A stretch of 64,000 nucleotides of DNA. Source: Gonapodya sp. JEL0774 (taxonomy: Eukaryota; Monoblepharomycota; Monoblepharidomycetes; Monoblepharidales; Gonapodyaceae). Within the stretch, counting starts at the first letter, position 1. Every line of letters begins with the position of its first letter. The translations under genes were made by a program, and so were the position numbers. Shown piece after piece: positions 47,401-58,149 of this stretch. The notes beneath the pieces were generated by a model that did no database searches, was not told where the DNA came from, and saw only the letters and a program-made list of their open reading frames with translations. Location of the stretch: contig JADIIX010000091.1 in NCBI GenBank assembly GCA_027604505.1, forward strand, positions 1 to 64,000. The letters run 5' to 3'.

Positions 47401-47897
47401 CCGAATGCTGGGGCGGCCGTGGTTGTGGCGTTGCCGGTGCCAGCTGACGCAGGTGGCCGAGCAGCCACGCCGAATCCACTGAATCCAACACTGAATGTGG
47501 GCACCGAGGGAGCCGTGGAAGCAGTGGACGCCGCGGCAGGTGCACCAAAACTCGAGAAGCCCCCGGTAGAGGAAGCTCCAAAAGGGGACGCCGAGGCAGG
47601 TGGAGCGCCGGGTGCGGGAGTTGCACCAAAGGAGAAGGATGCGGAGGGTGCGGATGGAGTAGCCTGGGAAGCTGCAGCGCCGAAGCTGAATGTTGCTGCG
47701 CCTGTGGCTGGAGCACCAAAGAGGGGTGTCGGTTGACCGGCGGAAGCGGCAGGGAGTTGACCGAATGAAAATTGAGTAGAAGCGGGTTGGGAGGTTGCTG
47801 GAGGCTGTTGTGGTGCGCCGAAATTGAAGCCAGCTTCAGAGCGAGGTGCAACAAACGATCCTATGTAAGATTCCAGTTCACGTACGGAGGAGCCCAT
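44484..47897 (-). CDS. NSP1: Nucleoporin NSP1 / NUP62
   Basis: Exon 1 runs from ATG at 47897 (MGSSVRELESYIGSFV) to 45863 and codes about 675 residues of FG repeats (FSFGAAA, GLFGQ, FGAPA) in Ala/Thr/Gly/Pro-rich sequence. Exons 45771-45521, about 45410-45230, about 45073-44930 and about 44843-44484 then code the helical Nsp1_C domain: TATLEDVANSWQRSLDDLTR, KFYEVAKDVHAMDMSVLKAG, the coiled coil QQLQHQIDQKLEYVQGQQEE, then FALAEQLDLQLNGM and LHKVASILNAHLSSL. NSP1 sits in the central transport channel and in cytoplasmic-side complexes of the nuclear pore; its FG repeats form the barrier and bind karyopherins. The tail carries extra FG motifs (SVFGSSVFGRQ, SSVFGRS). The start exon may lie further upstream. 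Confidence 0.9.
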
Positions 47898-48626
47898 AAG
47901 GCCAAGGCTGGACTTACACATGCTTGTTTGTGTTGGCAGAAAGAGAAAACCGGAAATTATATTCGAGAGCGGGGTCAAGAGGCAATACCAGATATCAGCT
48001 CTCTAGGATCTAGAACCACGAACACAATCGTGACAAACCAAGTCAATCTGAAGATTTCTAGCACGAACACGAACTACGTGCGACATTCAAATTCATTGAT
48101 GACTGCAGTCACGACTCGCACATCTGAAGAGTCCAGTACACCGGAACTGAACTCGAACTGCTCGCTTCCACGCTGCTTACCACTCCAAGTATCAACTCTC
48201 TAGCCGAAAAGGAGCTTCCTCGCCCACATTCCACACAACAGACTTGACTACTTCACGTGTCCGCGTCCCCGCGGTCCAATCACACAGTAAGATTCCTGTT
48301 CCAGCAATCCTCTAGTTTCTGCTGCCCATTTTCGAGCTTTCGTACGCACCTTGAGCAAATTTTCGTCGAATCTTTCCACTCGCTGGTTAAAAAGTGCACG
48401 CAACCGGTTCAATCAAAATCCAAGAACTCGATTTGAGTCACTTCCCAAGTACCAAGAGTGCACCGCACTCCTGCTCTTCTCGGTGTTTTATTTACTAACA
48501 CATTTTGTACGATAATTCATTCCTTCCACGATATCGTTCTCTCTTTCGCTTCAATAACAAACCGGAACTACATGCGGGCCCCTTTTGTCCAGGGTTTCTT
48601 CGAACCAACGGCAGGGAAATAAGAAA
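47898..48626. other. Divergent promoter region
   Basis: NSP1 reads left and the next gene reads right from this stretch. No TATA element stands out and no exon is seen. Confidence 0.45.
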
Positions 48627-50205
48627 ATGGGAGGTGATGCCGCACAGGTGCCAGCGGCCAGTAACTCAAGTCAAGGACATGTATATGTGCCACTTCGCAT
48701 GGAGGAGGTGCTGGAACTAGATCAGAGGGACACTTGTAGTGGGAGTGTAAGGACTGTGAAAGAACTTGGGAAAGGTATTTCGGGCTGCCCACGACTGATC
48801 ATTCCTCAGATACACAGAAACGGAGGTACCACTTATGTGCATCAGATTATCCCGCGCTTTCTCCGCCACCGTACCTAGAACATGTCAGGTGAGCTGCTGC
48901 TTCCATGGATGGGAAGTAGATGCGCGACTCACTAAGCGCTTCAACTTTATTGCTTTGCTCAACAATTGAGTCTGCCTCTGGGTTTTGTACGATGCCGTCC
49001 TTTCGCTTGAGCTTGGTGAATTGCCGGTTTGCCCGGTTGGTGGGTCAGGATCTGGTGGTAATCCCGTAGAAAAAGCGGCTTGTGGGCCGCATCACCCTGC
49101 TTGTCCGGATATGGTGGTATTGGTATAAGCTTCTAGGAGTGACCGAAGCATGAGAGACCTGTTCGAATTAGCGTCAGATATATCACAGTCGCAAATGGGG
49201 TGACAGGGAATGCCCACGATCGCCACCTGCGAATGGAAATCATTGCACCGAATTGGCACTTACTTTGGGGGGAACACTCAGGGATACAAAGTTTGAAAGT
49301 GTTGGTGGGGTTGGGGAATTCATCAGAAAAGGGTCAGCATCGAGCTGAGCTTGCGAGCATGGCCAGCGTCCAGCCGCAGGTAAATCCGATTACAAGCAGT
49401 CGTCATGTGTACAGGCATGCTGCAACTCACCTGGTGATGCTATCACATTTCTCAGTACTTGATGGTAAATTCCGATGAGTCGCTGCAAATCAAATTGACC
49501 CCATCTGTCACTGTTTGCACTGGGCTATGTTCTCCCCAGTGGTGAAAACAAAAATCTAGCGAGCTCCAGTCAAGAGAAGGAGAAGCTACCGTCAGACGAT
49601 GTAAATGTCACACAGGAATTCTCATTTTCCGTGGACCTTGGAGAGGGTAGAAGAGGGTTCGAAGATGTTCAACACAGGTGGTAACGAGAGACAACCGCTA
49701 TCTTTTTTGCCGAGCGAGTGTTTTGTTCTTTCCCAGATACCGTGTGTTGATTGTCAATGACGAAGTGAATGCAACAGATGAAAGTTGTGTTCAAGTCAGA
49801 ACGATTCGAAAAGAGGACGACAGTTCTGTTGCTACAGGTACCACTAAGTAGCTTCTCCCCGATAGGTGATATCAAACTTCTGCTTATCAGCCGAAGAATG
49901 CAATCTCTCCTCAGGCTTGCGAGGTGTTCATCGTGCCACAGCCCAGTCCAAATGAACCGGAAGCTGGAATGATGAAACTTACGCTGGCTCGACGCTTAAA
50001 AGTGCTTGTGTGCTCAAACACAGTTTGTAGCTCCATCCCGCAGGGGGGACAGAAAATTTGTGATGTGCCTTCGTTCGCCAAGTTGTGCTGGGGGATCCTT
50101 CATTACCCCAACCTTCGTTCAAACCGGCATCAGCACCAATCTGGGCGTGCCGCAATAGTTTTTGTCATGGCGTTCATGATTCCGTCCGCTGCAGGTTCAG
50201 TCTAG
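48627..50205 (+). CDS. Unrecognised multi-exon gene
   Basis: The start is ATG at 48627 (MGGDAAQVPAASNSSQGHVY); exon 48627-48774 joins in phase to an exon from 48810 ending at a GTGAGC donor near 48888. Further coding blocks with splice-like borders are YDAVLSLELGELPVCPVGG (about 48985-49110), YITVANGVTGNAHDRHLRME and GEHSGIQSLKVLVGLG (about 49184-49379), KLPSDDVNVTQEFSFSVDLG to about 49678, RYRVLIVNDEVNATDES (about 49738-49840) and a last block EVFIVPQPSPNEPEAGMM. Two blocks look like beta-strand-rich domains. I do not recognise the family, and phases at three junctions are unresolved, so only the presence of a gene is firm. Confidence 0.5.
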
Positions 50206-50215
50206 GAAATCCTCT

Positions 50216-50982
50216 TCGGCGAAATCGCATCAAATGGCCGATTCCGACTTGATTGAGCAGCGTAGCTGTGAATCCGCAGTAGTTGAGTTAACTCTAGTCG
50301 GGTTGTACGCGTCCGAACGACTCAATCAATCAGAATCGTCCGTGACATTCCGAGTCGGGTGATCGCTCTCCTCCAGAGTTTTTTCAATCATCCACTGGGA
50401 AATCTTGGAATCGCCCATGAAAGAAGAAGTACGGTTGTTTCTCATTTCGAAGAGATCGTGGCTCGACAACCGGGAGCGAACGTGTTTCCAGCCATTGAAA
50501 TGCAATGATTTGAGATTTGCCCATTCCGGAGGTGGACTTGCACTTTCTAGACTCTTTGTTGAGAAGCGTGATTGGGTGCTCCCAATTCTGACAAAAGAGA
50601 CCACCGCTCCACTATGCCGATTTGAAAAGAAGCAGAGAAGAGAGGGAGCTCAAGCTTTATGGGCGCTCTGAAGACAAGGAAAGCCGCTGTTCAAAGAAGC
50701 GTGCAAGAGAGCACACAGACAATGAAAAGTTCGTTCTCAAATTTCTCGAAGTTTCTATCTCTATCGCTGCACATGCCCTCTCCATCTTCGTCCGGAATAT
50801 CATCTGGAAAGCGTTATGTGAGTATACATCTCTGATGTAGTCAGTCCGATATCTTTCTCTGGTGCTCATCCGAACTGACTTTTCACACATAAACACTCAT
50901 CGACACCATCGCAAAGAAACCTGTAACTCTGGATCTCAAAACGCGGAATGTCGACACTGTGATTTATGTGAATATTTGAAAA
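50216..50982. other. Possible minus-strand exons, unplaced
   Basis: The minus strand around 50604-50326 reads PPPEWANLKSLHFNGWKHV and RNNRTSSFMGDSKISQWMI, which looks protein-like. A second block lies near 50800-50660. I could not connect them into a gene. Confidence 0.3.
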
Positions 50983-51637
50983 ATGGGCGAGAGGACTAAG
51001 ACGTACAACGTCATGCGCTGTATTGAGTGCGGGATGAAGGAGGAGCGAGGACTGCCGGTCATGAGAGATCATGTGCCGGCACTCCACTCAGAGATTGTCG
51101 AGCAAATAAAAAGTGATTTTGAGGTAAGTCGTTCGAGTTCTCTGCTGTCTTCTCCAACCACTCTCTTTGTTGATACAGGTGTTACCTCCTGAACTAGGCA
51201 ACCCAAAGCCCACGCCGAACATCCCAAGATCCCCGCATCTCGCTTGTCCCGCCCCCTCCTGGACAATATCTGCGTGCCCGCCGTTCCTAGGGTATCGAAT
51301 GCTAACCCCTTCCCATCTCCAACTTTGTCACCTCTGAGGTAAGAATGTCGTTAGTTTTTTCCAACACTCTATATTGAGCTCTCGCCCATCCATTTCCAGG
51401 AATCTGAGCCCTGCCGAAGAGCGTTTCCGTGACCTGGCTTTGAAGCGAATGTCCGATCAGCAGCAGCAACTGCACGCAACCACGTGAAGAGTGCAAATCA
51501 TTCAATGCTGTTTGTGCTGTAGCTCATTGTTGGATCACTTCTTTGCCAGTACTCCGCCTCCACAATGCAGTGCACTTGAGCAACGTTTCCGGGCCATTGC
51601 TCTAAAACGTCAAAGTCAGATGGATGAAATTGCGTGA
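50983..51637 (+). CDS. Small C2H2 zinc-finger protein with a repeated C-terminal motif
   Basis: Exons 50983-51123, 51179-51291, 51400-51483 and 51550-51637 join in phase for 141 residues. The first exon has one C2H2 finger, C-IE-C then HVPALH (C-x2-C-x12-H-x5 spacing range, last His by x4). A proline-rich linker follows. The last two exons each code a version of one motif, AEERFRDLALKRMSDQQQ and LEQRFRAIALKRQSQMD, a basic amphipathic helix. Exon 2 has an alternative donor at 51336 that also keeps the frame open if a different acceptor is used. Function is unknown; the finger and basic helices suggest nucleic-acid or chromatin contact. Confidence 0.6.
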
Positions 51638-51995
51638 GCGCGGGTTGAATGTGGAAGCCTCTGTGTTCGTTCCACACAGTTGTCATTGAGAGAATGATTG
51701 GACGAGAATTATACAGACCCTGTGCATAAATGTTAATGGGAATCTTCAGCGATTTGAGGACTTCTTTGTCCAGACATTCGTTGCCGCCAACCCCTCCAGA
51801 ATCCTTCAACATGTCGCAAGCGTATCCAGTACTCGTTGTGATGAAGAGTCAGCTACTGAGATGTTTTGCGTCATTGCCATTACTTAGCTTGGGTGAAGGA
51901 AATAGTTCATTTTCGGTGAGACCTGCATTTGTGCAGTGTCATCATCGGAACCGGGCTCAACCATCCGATTCAACAGACACACTCGACTGAAAACG
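51638..51995. other. Short intergenic region
   Basis: It is the upstream region of the isomerase gene; a minus-strand open frame here has no supporting feature. Confidence 0.4.
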
Positions 51996-54393
51996 ATGGC
52001 TCCTCCTACACCTCAGTTCGACGGATACCCGGCGTACGAGACGCTCAAGGTGGATCGCAAAGAAGGATATGTGCTGAATGTCCAGCTCAACCGAGTTGCG
52101 AAACTGAACGCTTTCATGGACATGTGAGCATCCAACGCGGGGTCTTGTCTCGTCGGTATCGTGGATATTTGATGCTTGGATGAGTAACTTGGTGGAAAGT
52201 CATTCATGGTCAATGTCAAGCGTAATTTCGGTCATCTATCGGAAAGAGCTTCTGGTAGTCTCCGACTAGACCCCTGGTGAAAGAGGATCAGTTGTCTCTT
52301 AGCATTTTAGAAGCTTTACTATGCTAGCTGCAAAAGCTGCAAAAACCGGGGAGTCGCACGTTGGCACTCGCGGGCTAGAGGACTTCTGTCCTCTTTCAGC
52401 AATTGACCTCGCATTTGGTTCCTCACTGAATTGAACTCCTCCATGTCGCTGGACGGTGAAGATCTTTTGTGGAGCTCTCTGATTGCTTCCGTCGAATCGC
52501 CGTCGACCCGGACACGCGCGCAGTAGTAATCACTTCCAACGCGAAAGTCTTTACAGCCGGTGAGCATCCTTCTCGACACAGATGGCATCGTGAACATCGA
52601 TAATATTTATTTATTTTGGTATCCGTCCCTGTACTCACCTTCGCGTTGCCCGCTCTCTGTTCTGAATGATAGGCCTGGACTTGAATGCCCAGGGTTCGGG
52701 TTTCTCGCTGGGCCAAGCTGATCCTGCCAGACGAGCTTTACAGATTGTGCGAGGGGCCGCTCGGTGGCAAGAGCCGTTCAATTTGATGTGAGTTCTGGAG
52801 ATTGTTCCCGCGCTCGAAAGTATGAAAATAGGTAGAGAGCACAGCACAGCCCACTTTTGGATTTTTTCGGAGGTTTGCTCGAAGGTCGGAAGTCTCAATA
52901 AGAACATAGAGACTACCACCGAGTGCTGCTGCGATACGGATAGAGTGAATGTGGATGAATAACTTTGTCAGCGCACTCCAACTCCGATTTGTTTCTTTCA
53001 TGTCCTGTCTTAAACCGTCCATTTGATCGCGCGTAGTGAAGAGTGTGGAAAGCCTGTTATCGGTAGGTTCGCGGCGGTTAGGCCTTGTCGTTTGAGGTAG
53101 CCTCACCAGTCAACTCCCTTGCATTAACGCACATATTGCCAAACACAGCTGCTGTGCATGGTGCGTACCGTCGATCCTTTGCCATCTACTACCGCTTAGA
53201 CTTCGCGTTTTCACTTGCACCTTGTTTCCCTTCATAAACCCCGCCAACCACACCTGTTCGCTTATAGGAGCCTGTATTGGTGCAGGTCTCGACTTCATCT
53301 CCGCGTGCGATGTGCGGTTCTGCTCGAAGGATGCCTTTTTTTCCATCAAGGGTGAGCAATTGGTTGGCAGTGACACAGAGACGCGCGATTGTGGAGAGTC
53401 ACGAAAAGATGGAGACAATATTTGAATCCCCGTGTAATTGAGATCACAGGGCATAGAGTGGCTGTGACTTGAGGCACGTACTTGGAAACAAACGTGAAGT
53501 TTCCTACTTGGACGAGCATAGGGTTTCGGCGAGGTGCTCGTGAAAGTTCGAAGTATTCTGTGGGCGATCAATCTGGAAATCTTATCTGTCTTCCAATAAC
53601 TGGGATTTCTCATCTGAATGACATAACCTACTCACTCCCACTCCGTCTAATGTCCGGTCGCATGATTACAACTCGCTCGTAACTTACCCCTTGTAAACTC
53701 GCAGAAGTGGACATCGGGATCGCTGCGGATGTTGGTGAGTGGCAGACTTGAGGGACAAGTTCCCATGTGTCCTCTATATTGTTACTCTTGGCTCTGGCGA
53801 AAAGAACCTGATAAGTGCTCTGCTGTTTCCCTGATGTTTTTTGTAATCCGCAACTTGAAGGCACACTCCAGCGCTTCCCCAAGATCGTGGGCAATGTGAG
53901 TACAAATCATGCTCCATTTCCTCACAGGTTCACCTTTCAACATCGAATAACTCACTGTCTCACGCGACTGTCTACCGAAAAGGACTCTCTTGTGCGCGAA
54001 CTTGCACTCTCTGCACGGAACTTTACAGCGCAAGAAGCTGACAAGGCCGGGTTGGTGAGCAGAGTGCTAGACACCAAGGAGGAATGCTGGGGTGCGTACT
54101 TTCTTCAATGTTGGAGTATCGGTTCAGGGACAAAAGTTGGGACGTCATGTGTAATATTCGCGTTCCCTTTATTTCCAGCCGCCGCGTTCTCTCTCGCTCA
54201 ACTCATTGCTTCCAAGTCTCCAGTCGCGGTTCTCTCCACAAAGTTTAACCTTCTGTACTCTCGCGATCACTCAGTCTCGGATGGTCTTAAGTTCGCCGGA
54301 GTCTGGAACTCTGGATTCATCCAAACGAAGGATACGGAAGAAGCGATAGGGGCGTTCTTGGGTAAAAGGAAGCCAGTCTTTGGAAAGTTGTAA
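51996..54393 (+). CDS. Delta(3,5)-Delta(2,4)-dienoyl-CoA isomerase (ECH1/DCI1 type)
   Basis: Ten exons join in phase: 51996-52123, 52462-52559, 52673-52787, 53037-53062, 53149-53160, 53268-53351, 53705-53734, 53861-53895, 53983-54091 and 54179-54393, giving 283 residues. Crotonase-fold landmarks are VQLNRVAKLNAF, VVITSNAKVFTAGLDL, the oxyanion region AVHGACIGAGLDFISACDVR, and EVDIGIAADVGTLQRFPKIV, which holds the Glu and Asp typical of dienoyl-CoA isomerases. The enzyme moves double bonds during beta-oxidation of unsaturated fatty acids with odd-numbered double bonds. The C-terminus ends GKL, a weak variant of the peroxisomal targeting tripeptide, so peroxisomal location is plausible. Exons of 12 and 26 nt are notable. 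Confidence 0.9.
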
Positions 54394-54669
54394 CGAACAA
54401 GGGAGCAGAAACTATTATTTGTGGTGCTGTCCCAATTACACGAGGAAATTCCAATCTTGCGGTTGTTCAAACAACGCGTGCTACCAGACGGAACAACTCC
54501 CTGCATCTATGCCGCGGCATTCCCACCACCGCCACCTCCCTCAGCAAGCTGCTGCCTCCCACTTCCACCCTTTTGTTTTCCACCTGCTCTGCCTGGCTCT
54601 TCGAGTTTCTCTTGCCAGTACCATCCAAAGAGTGGGAATCTGGCATGAGAAGATGCCAGCCCAAGTGAA
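54394..54669. other. Convergent 3' region
   Basis: It lies between the isomerase stop and the stop of the small minus-strand gene. No feature is seen. Confidence 0.4.
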
Positions 54670-54897
54670 TCATAGAAATAGTCGAATTTGGGGTGAGAAA
54701 TCCACAGGGTCGTCAAAGTATCGGGAGACCCACTTTGACAGAATGTCCCGCTGCGCCCTGGGAATCGGCTCCAACGCGAAAAGAAAAGCAACACTTGAAA
54801 CCGCTGCCCAGCCAAAGTAAGTGCGCTTCCTATTTGGTCGAGCCCATATAAGGTTAATTAAAAGCATTGACCAGGTGTTACGGGAATGAATGGCCAT
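54670..54897 (-). CDS. QCR10-like small subunit of mitochondrial complex III
   Basis: The 75-residue frame starts MAIHSRNTWSMLL. Its middle, YFGWAAVSSVAFLFA, is a short membrane helix followed by EPIPRAQRDILSK and RYFDD, matching the helix-PRVxxDIL-YFD pattern of fungal QCR10, the accessory subunit of ubiquinol-cytochrome c reductase in the inner mitochondrial membrane. The N-terminus may instead begin in a separate exon, because the stretch before KRTYF is unlike the family. Confidence 0.45.
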   Translation of the reverse strand: MAIHSRNTWSMLLINLIWARPNRKRTYFGWAAVSSVAFLFALEPIPRAQRDILSKWVSRYFDDPVDFSPQIRLFL

Positions 54898-55642
54898 CCG
54901 CAAGTTACTAGTATGGCATCATTCAGTGACCAAATCATGGCTCTACCTCTTGTCTGAAGCTCTCAAGTGATGTTGGTGCCATTTTGGATGTTTCATCTCA
55001 TCCACGCGGCCGCCAAGAGTGATATGGCACCCTTTGAAACTAACCAGTTGCGGAAGTTGTGCTTTCGGAAGAACAGTCCCAAACTGTGAAGTGTGGGGCG
55101 CGACTTGCTTAAGTATGTGTGGGGACCTTCGGTCGGTGCAGATCCAGTTATCGTAAGACATAGATTCGCACTTTTGTTCACAAAAAAAAAGTCCTGTCTG
55201 ACGTCATTGCCATACTGAATCGTACAGCTTACATAAGGAAGAAACAAAAACAACCACATTCGCATCCGCAATGCATGTTATTGTCTGAGGATCATGCCAG
55301 TCTTCAATCATGATTGTGGCTTCAGTTCGCAAATGTATAAATGTAGCACCATTCATTAGTCCCGAGGTCCACATTGATCTACACAGGCAGTCAGCATGCA
55401 ATTACATTATATTTCCTAACCAAAAGTAGCAGAGTTTACAACTAGTCCTGATTAGGATCCCGACATTTGCTTTTTCGCATTCTCTCTGGTCGGATCCTCC
55501 TCGGCATTGAATACTACAGAGAGCTAACTTCATTCGTACGGTTACCATCTCCGTGCCCATTGGAATTCGCACGTCTGTCGTTCACCTGTTCCAAACGGTC
55601 CTCCCAGTCGAAGCAGCGTATCAGAATAATTCAACACCGCTT
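54898..55642. other. Intergenic region
   Basis: No exon chain or RNA gene is recognised. It contains short A-runs and separates two minus-strand genes. Confidence 0.4.
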
Positions 55643-56868
55643 CTATAACCCAACGAGGCCTGCAGCTTCGTCTCCGACCTTTGCTAGCCCAAGAGGACAA
55701 TCCGGCTGTCTCTTGGGATGGCAAACCTTGAACGCCTCGAGCTCGTGGCAGGTTTGGTATATGCGCGATATTGTGGGGTACAGAGACATGTCGACGTTGT
55801 TACTGTATTTTTTATGGTTGCGGAGATTCGAAAAGTGACGGCCGTCGAGGGAAACAGGTGCAGGTGCGTTGTGGCGTGAGAGGTGGAGGGATCATAGCGC
55901 GGAGCATGCGAGACGAATTAAACTCACCGGTACGCGTTGAAGATCATGGGAACGACGCATAAGTCGGCATGAGTGATATTATCACCGACACAGCTGTTTA
56001 ATGAGGACGGTAACAGGAGGTACAAGTGGGGTTTGAATCTGTGACGGTTTGGTTCGTGGACTGGAGGAAACGACCAAGACTCACTATTTTCCAGCACTGG
56101 TCGAGAGAATTTTCTCCAGAGCTTTGTCGAGCAAGGGAATGTCAGTTGAGGTGTCATGCATAAACGAAGATGAAACGGCGGGCACACGAGGAGATCGAAA
56201 ATCAACTTCGCCCACCTTGGAACCCGGTGTTCACAACCCATTGTGCGTATTCCTCCCGCTTGGCCATATCACTACCGAAAATTTTCACTTGAACACGAAG
56301 GTTTTGAACGGGGTGAATATCGCAGCTCACTAGGTCCACAATGGAGCGAACCTGCGGAGAGAAGAAGTCAAAAATGTGTGAATCCGAGCACAAGTGAGCA
56401 CAAGATACCAGCTGACGTTGGAAAACATCGTCTGGTAGGAGTTTCGGTCCCTTGTCGGGGAAATACTCCTCGATGAACTCGAGGATGGCGGGCGACTGTG
56501 TAAGAACCAGTTTGCCGTCCACAATCAGAGTGGGAACGACCTGAAGATTGCGAAGTTGAGATTTAAATGACGAAGTGAATGATTCTCATCTGGAGAAAGT
56601 CCCATTCTGAGAGGAACTCTCGGCGATGGCAATTGAAACTCACGCCGTTGGGATTCAGCTCCTTGTACTCCGGCGCAACCTGCTCTCCCTTCACAAGGTT
56701 GATGTACTTTGCATCGAATGGTATCTGTTTGAGTGTGAGCGCGAGCCTGCAACGATTTACATGAATCGCTAGGTTTCATTACTGTATTCAGAAAGAATCG
56801 CACCTGACCCGCCAAGCAGCGGTGGAACGGAAGTAGCCATAAAGGAGCAGAGATTTGTCGGTGGCCAT
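55643..56868 (-). CDS. Maleylacetoacetate isomerase / zeta-class glutathione transferase
   Basis: Seven exons join in phase: 56868-56804, 56746-56644, 56540-56409, 56351-56216, 56121-56085, 55993-55928 and 55802-55643, giving 232 residues. The N-terminal thioredoxin-like domain opens LLYGYFRSTAAWRVRLAL, with the Ser of the zeta-class S-x-x-x-W-R motif, then YINLVKGEQ, LNPNGVVPTL and LTQSPAILEFIEE. The C-terminal domain has VSCDIHPVQNLRVQ, WVVNTGFQALEKIL, GDNITHADLCVVPMIFNA and NVDMSLYPTI. It isomerises maleylacetoacetate to fumarylacetoacetate with glutathione in tyrosine/phenylalanine breakdown. No partner gene of that pathway is in the window. Confidence 0.92.
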
Positions 56869-58149
56869 TGGAGGAATCGTGGATTGATTGGGTTGGGGCG
56901 GGGAGGAACTTTAACTACTATGACCGTCGGCACGGTTCATCAACAGGCCGGTCTAAAGGTCTTCCTGTTTCGCTCATGATGCAATGGAGGTGGAACAAGC
57001 AGACGAATCAATAACCAATCTCAAAAGTTCCAATCGGCTCAGTGGCGCACTCGTACTATCATACTCAAAAAATCTGCAAAACTCGGCCTTCACGCAATGG
57101 GCATGGTGGGCAGGGCCGGCGTGACTGTCCCACCGTTCACCACAGCTTCCATAGCCTGAGGAGGGCCGACGCACATTCGTGAACAACTCTCCAGCCCCGG
57201 GCAGGACTCAATCCAAGCACTCTTCAAGCGACTGAAAATGCTTCTGGGCCTCCTTTGAATGCACTCCATGTCGGGGCCGGGGGGAATCATTTAGATGAGG
57301 TCTGTACCACTTTCGTCCACAGTCTTTCGGGTAACCCAACGATCGCGCATGACAACCAAATCATAAACGCAGGTGCACTTATCGTTCGAGGACACAAAGC
57401 AACGTGAGAATTGCACTGTCAAACAGCTGGATGGAGAACTGTGATCAATCATTTTGAAATGGGCAACGTTCTCTGGTTGAATACATAATGGCCATCCCGT
57501 GTTGTGGTGGAGCTATCTTCCTTCGGATTTCTGAATGTATGTCTCAAAACACACTATTTTCAATCGAAATTCCTGAATTTATGTCTCGCACCACACTTCG
57601 TGTGGGAGCGAACTTTCGTTCGGCGGGAGGTGTAGCCTAGTGAGGTGAAGGAGATCGGAACGCGAACACTCCATCCTTTTCCACTGGAGCTCCAGAGTGT
57701 CCAAAAATTCTTAGTTATTGCAAGTTCATACGTGTCTCAAAAGAATGCCACGCAGTGTCGCACCCGACACTTCAATACTGCATGGCATTCCTTTGTGGTT
57801 CGCACTCGAGAATAGAAATCCGTAGCTTCCCAACACCAACGGCACCCAAATATGAAGTCGACGACGTTCTTGCGTCATGGAGGAGCCGTTGCAAGAGGTG
57901 TTCAGGGTCAGATGCTCCCTTGGAGGGTGCGTATTCGAGCGCGGGCAGAAACCGACGTGGGGAGATCCGCCTTGTCTCGTCACTATCATGAAAGCAGCGA
58001 CGAGTTTCATTTCGAATTCCCAAGATTCACGGTTGAAGGGCGCCGAGATGTGACTGACAGCTTGCCGAGGGTTTGAAGTTTGCGATTGGATTGAGAGGTC
58101 CACACATCCGGCCTGGTCTGTGCACAAAAAGGTGGGTTTCTAATAATTG
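56869..58149. other. Intergenic region
   Basis: Open frames occur on both strands but none has a domain or consistent splice borders. I see nothing else. Confidence 0.4.

Noticed and set aside
45967-47736. Long plus-strand open frames opposite the NSP1 FG region
   Set aside because: They are antisense shadows of the repetitive FG codons.
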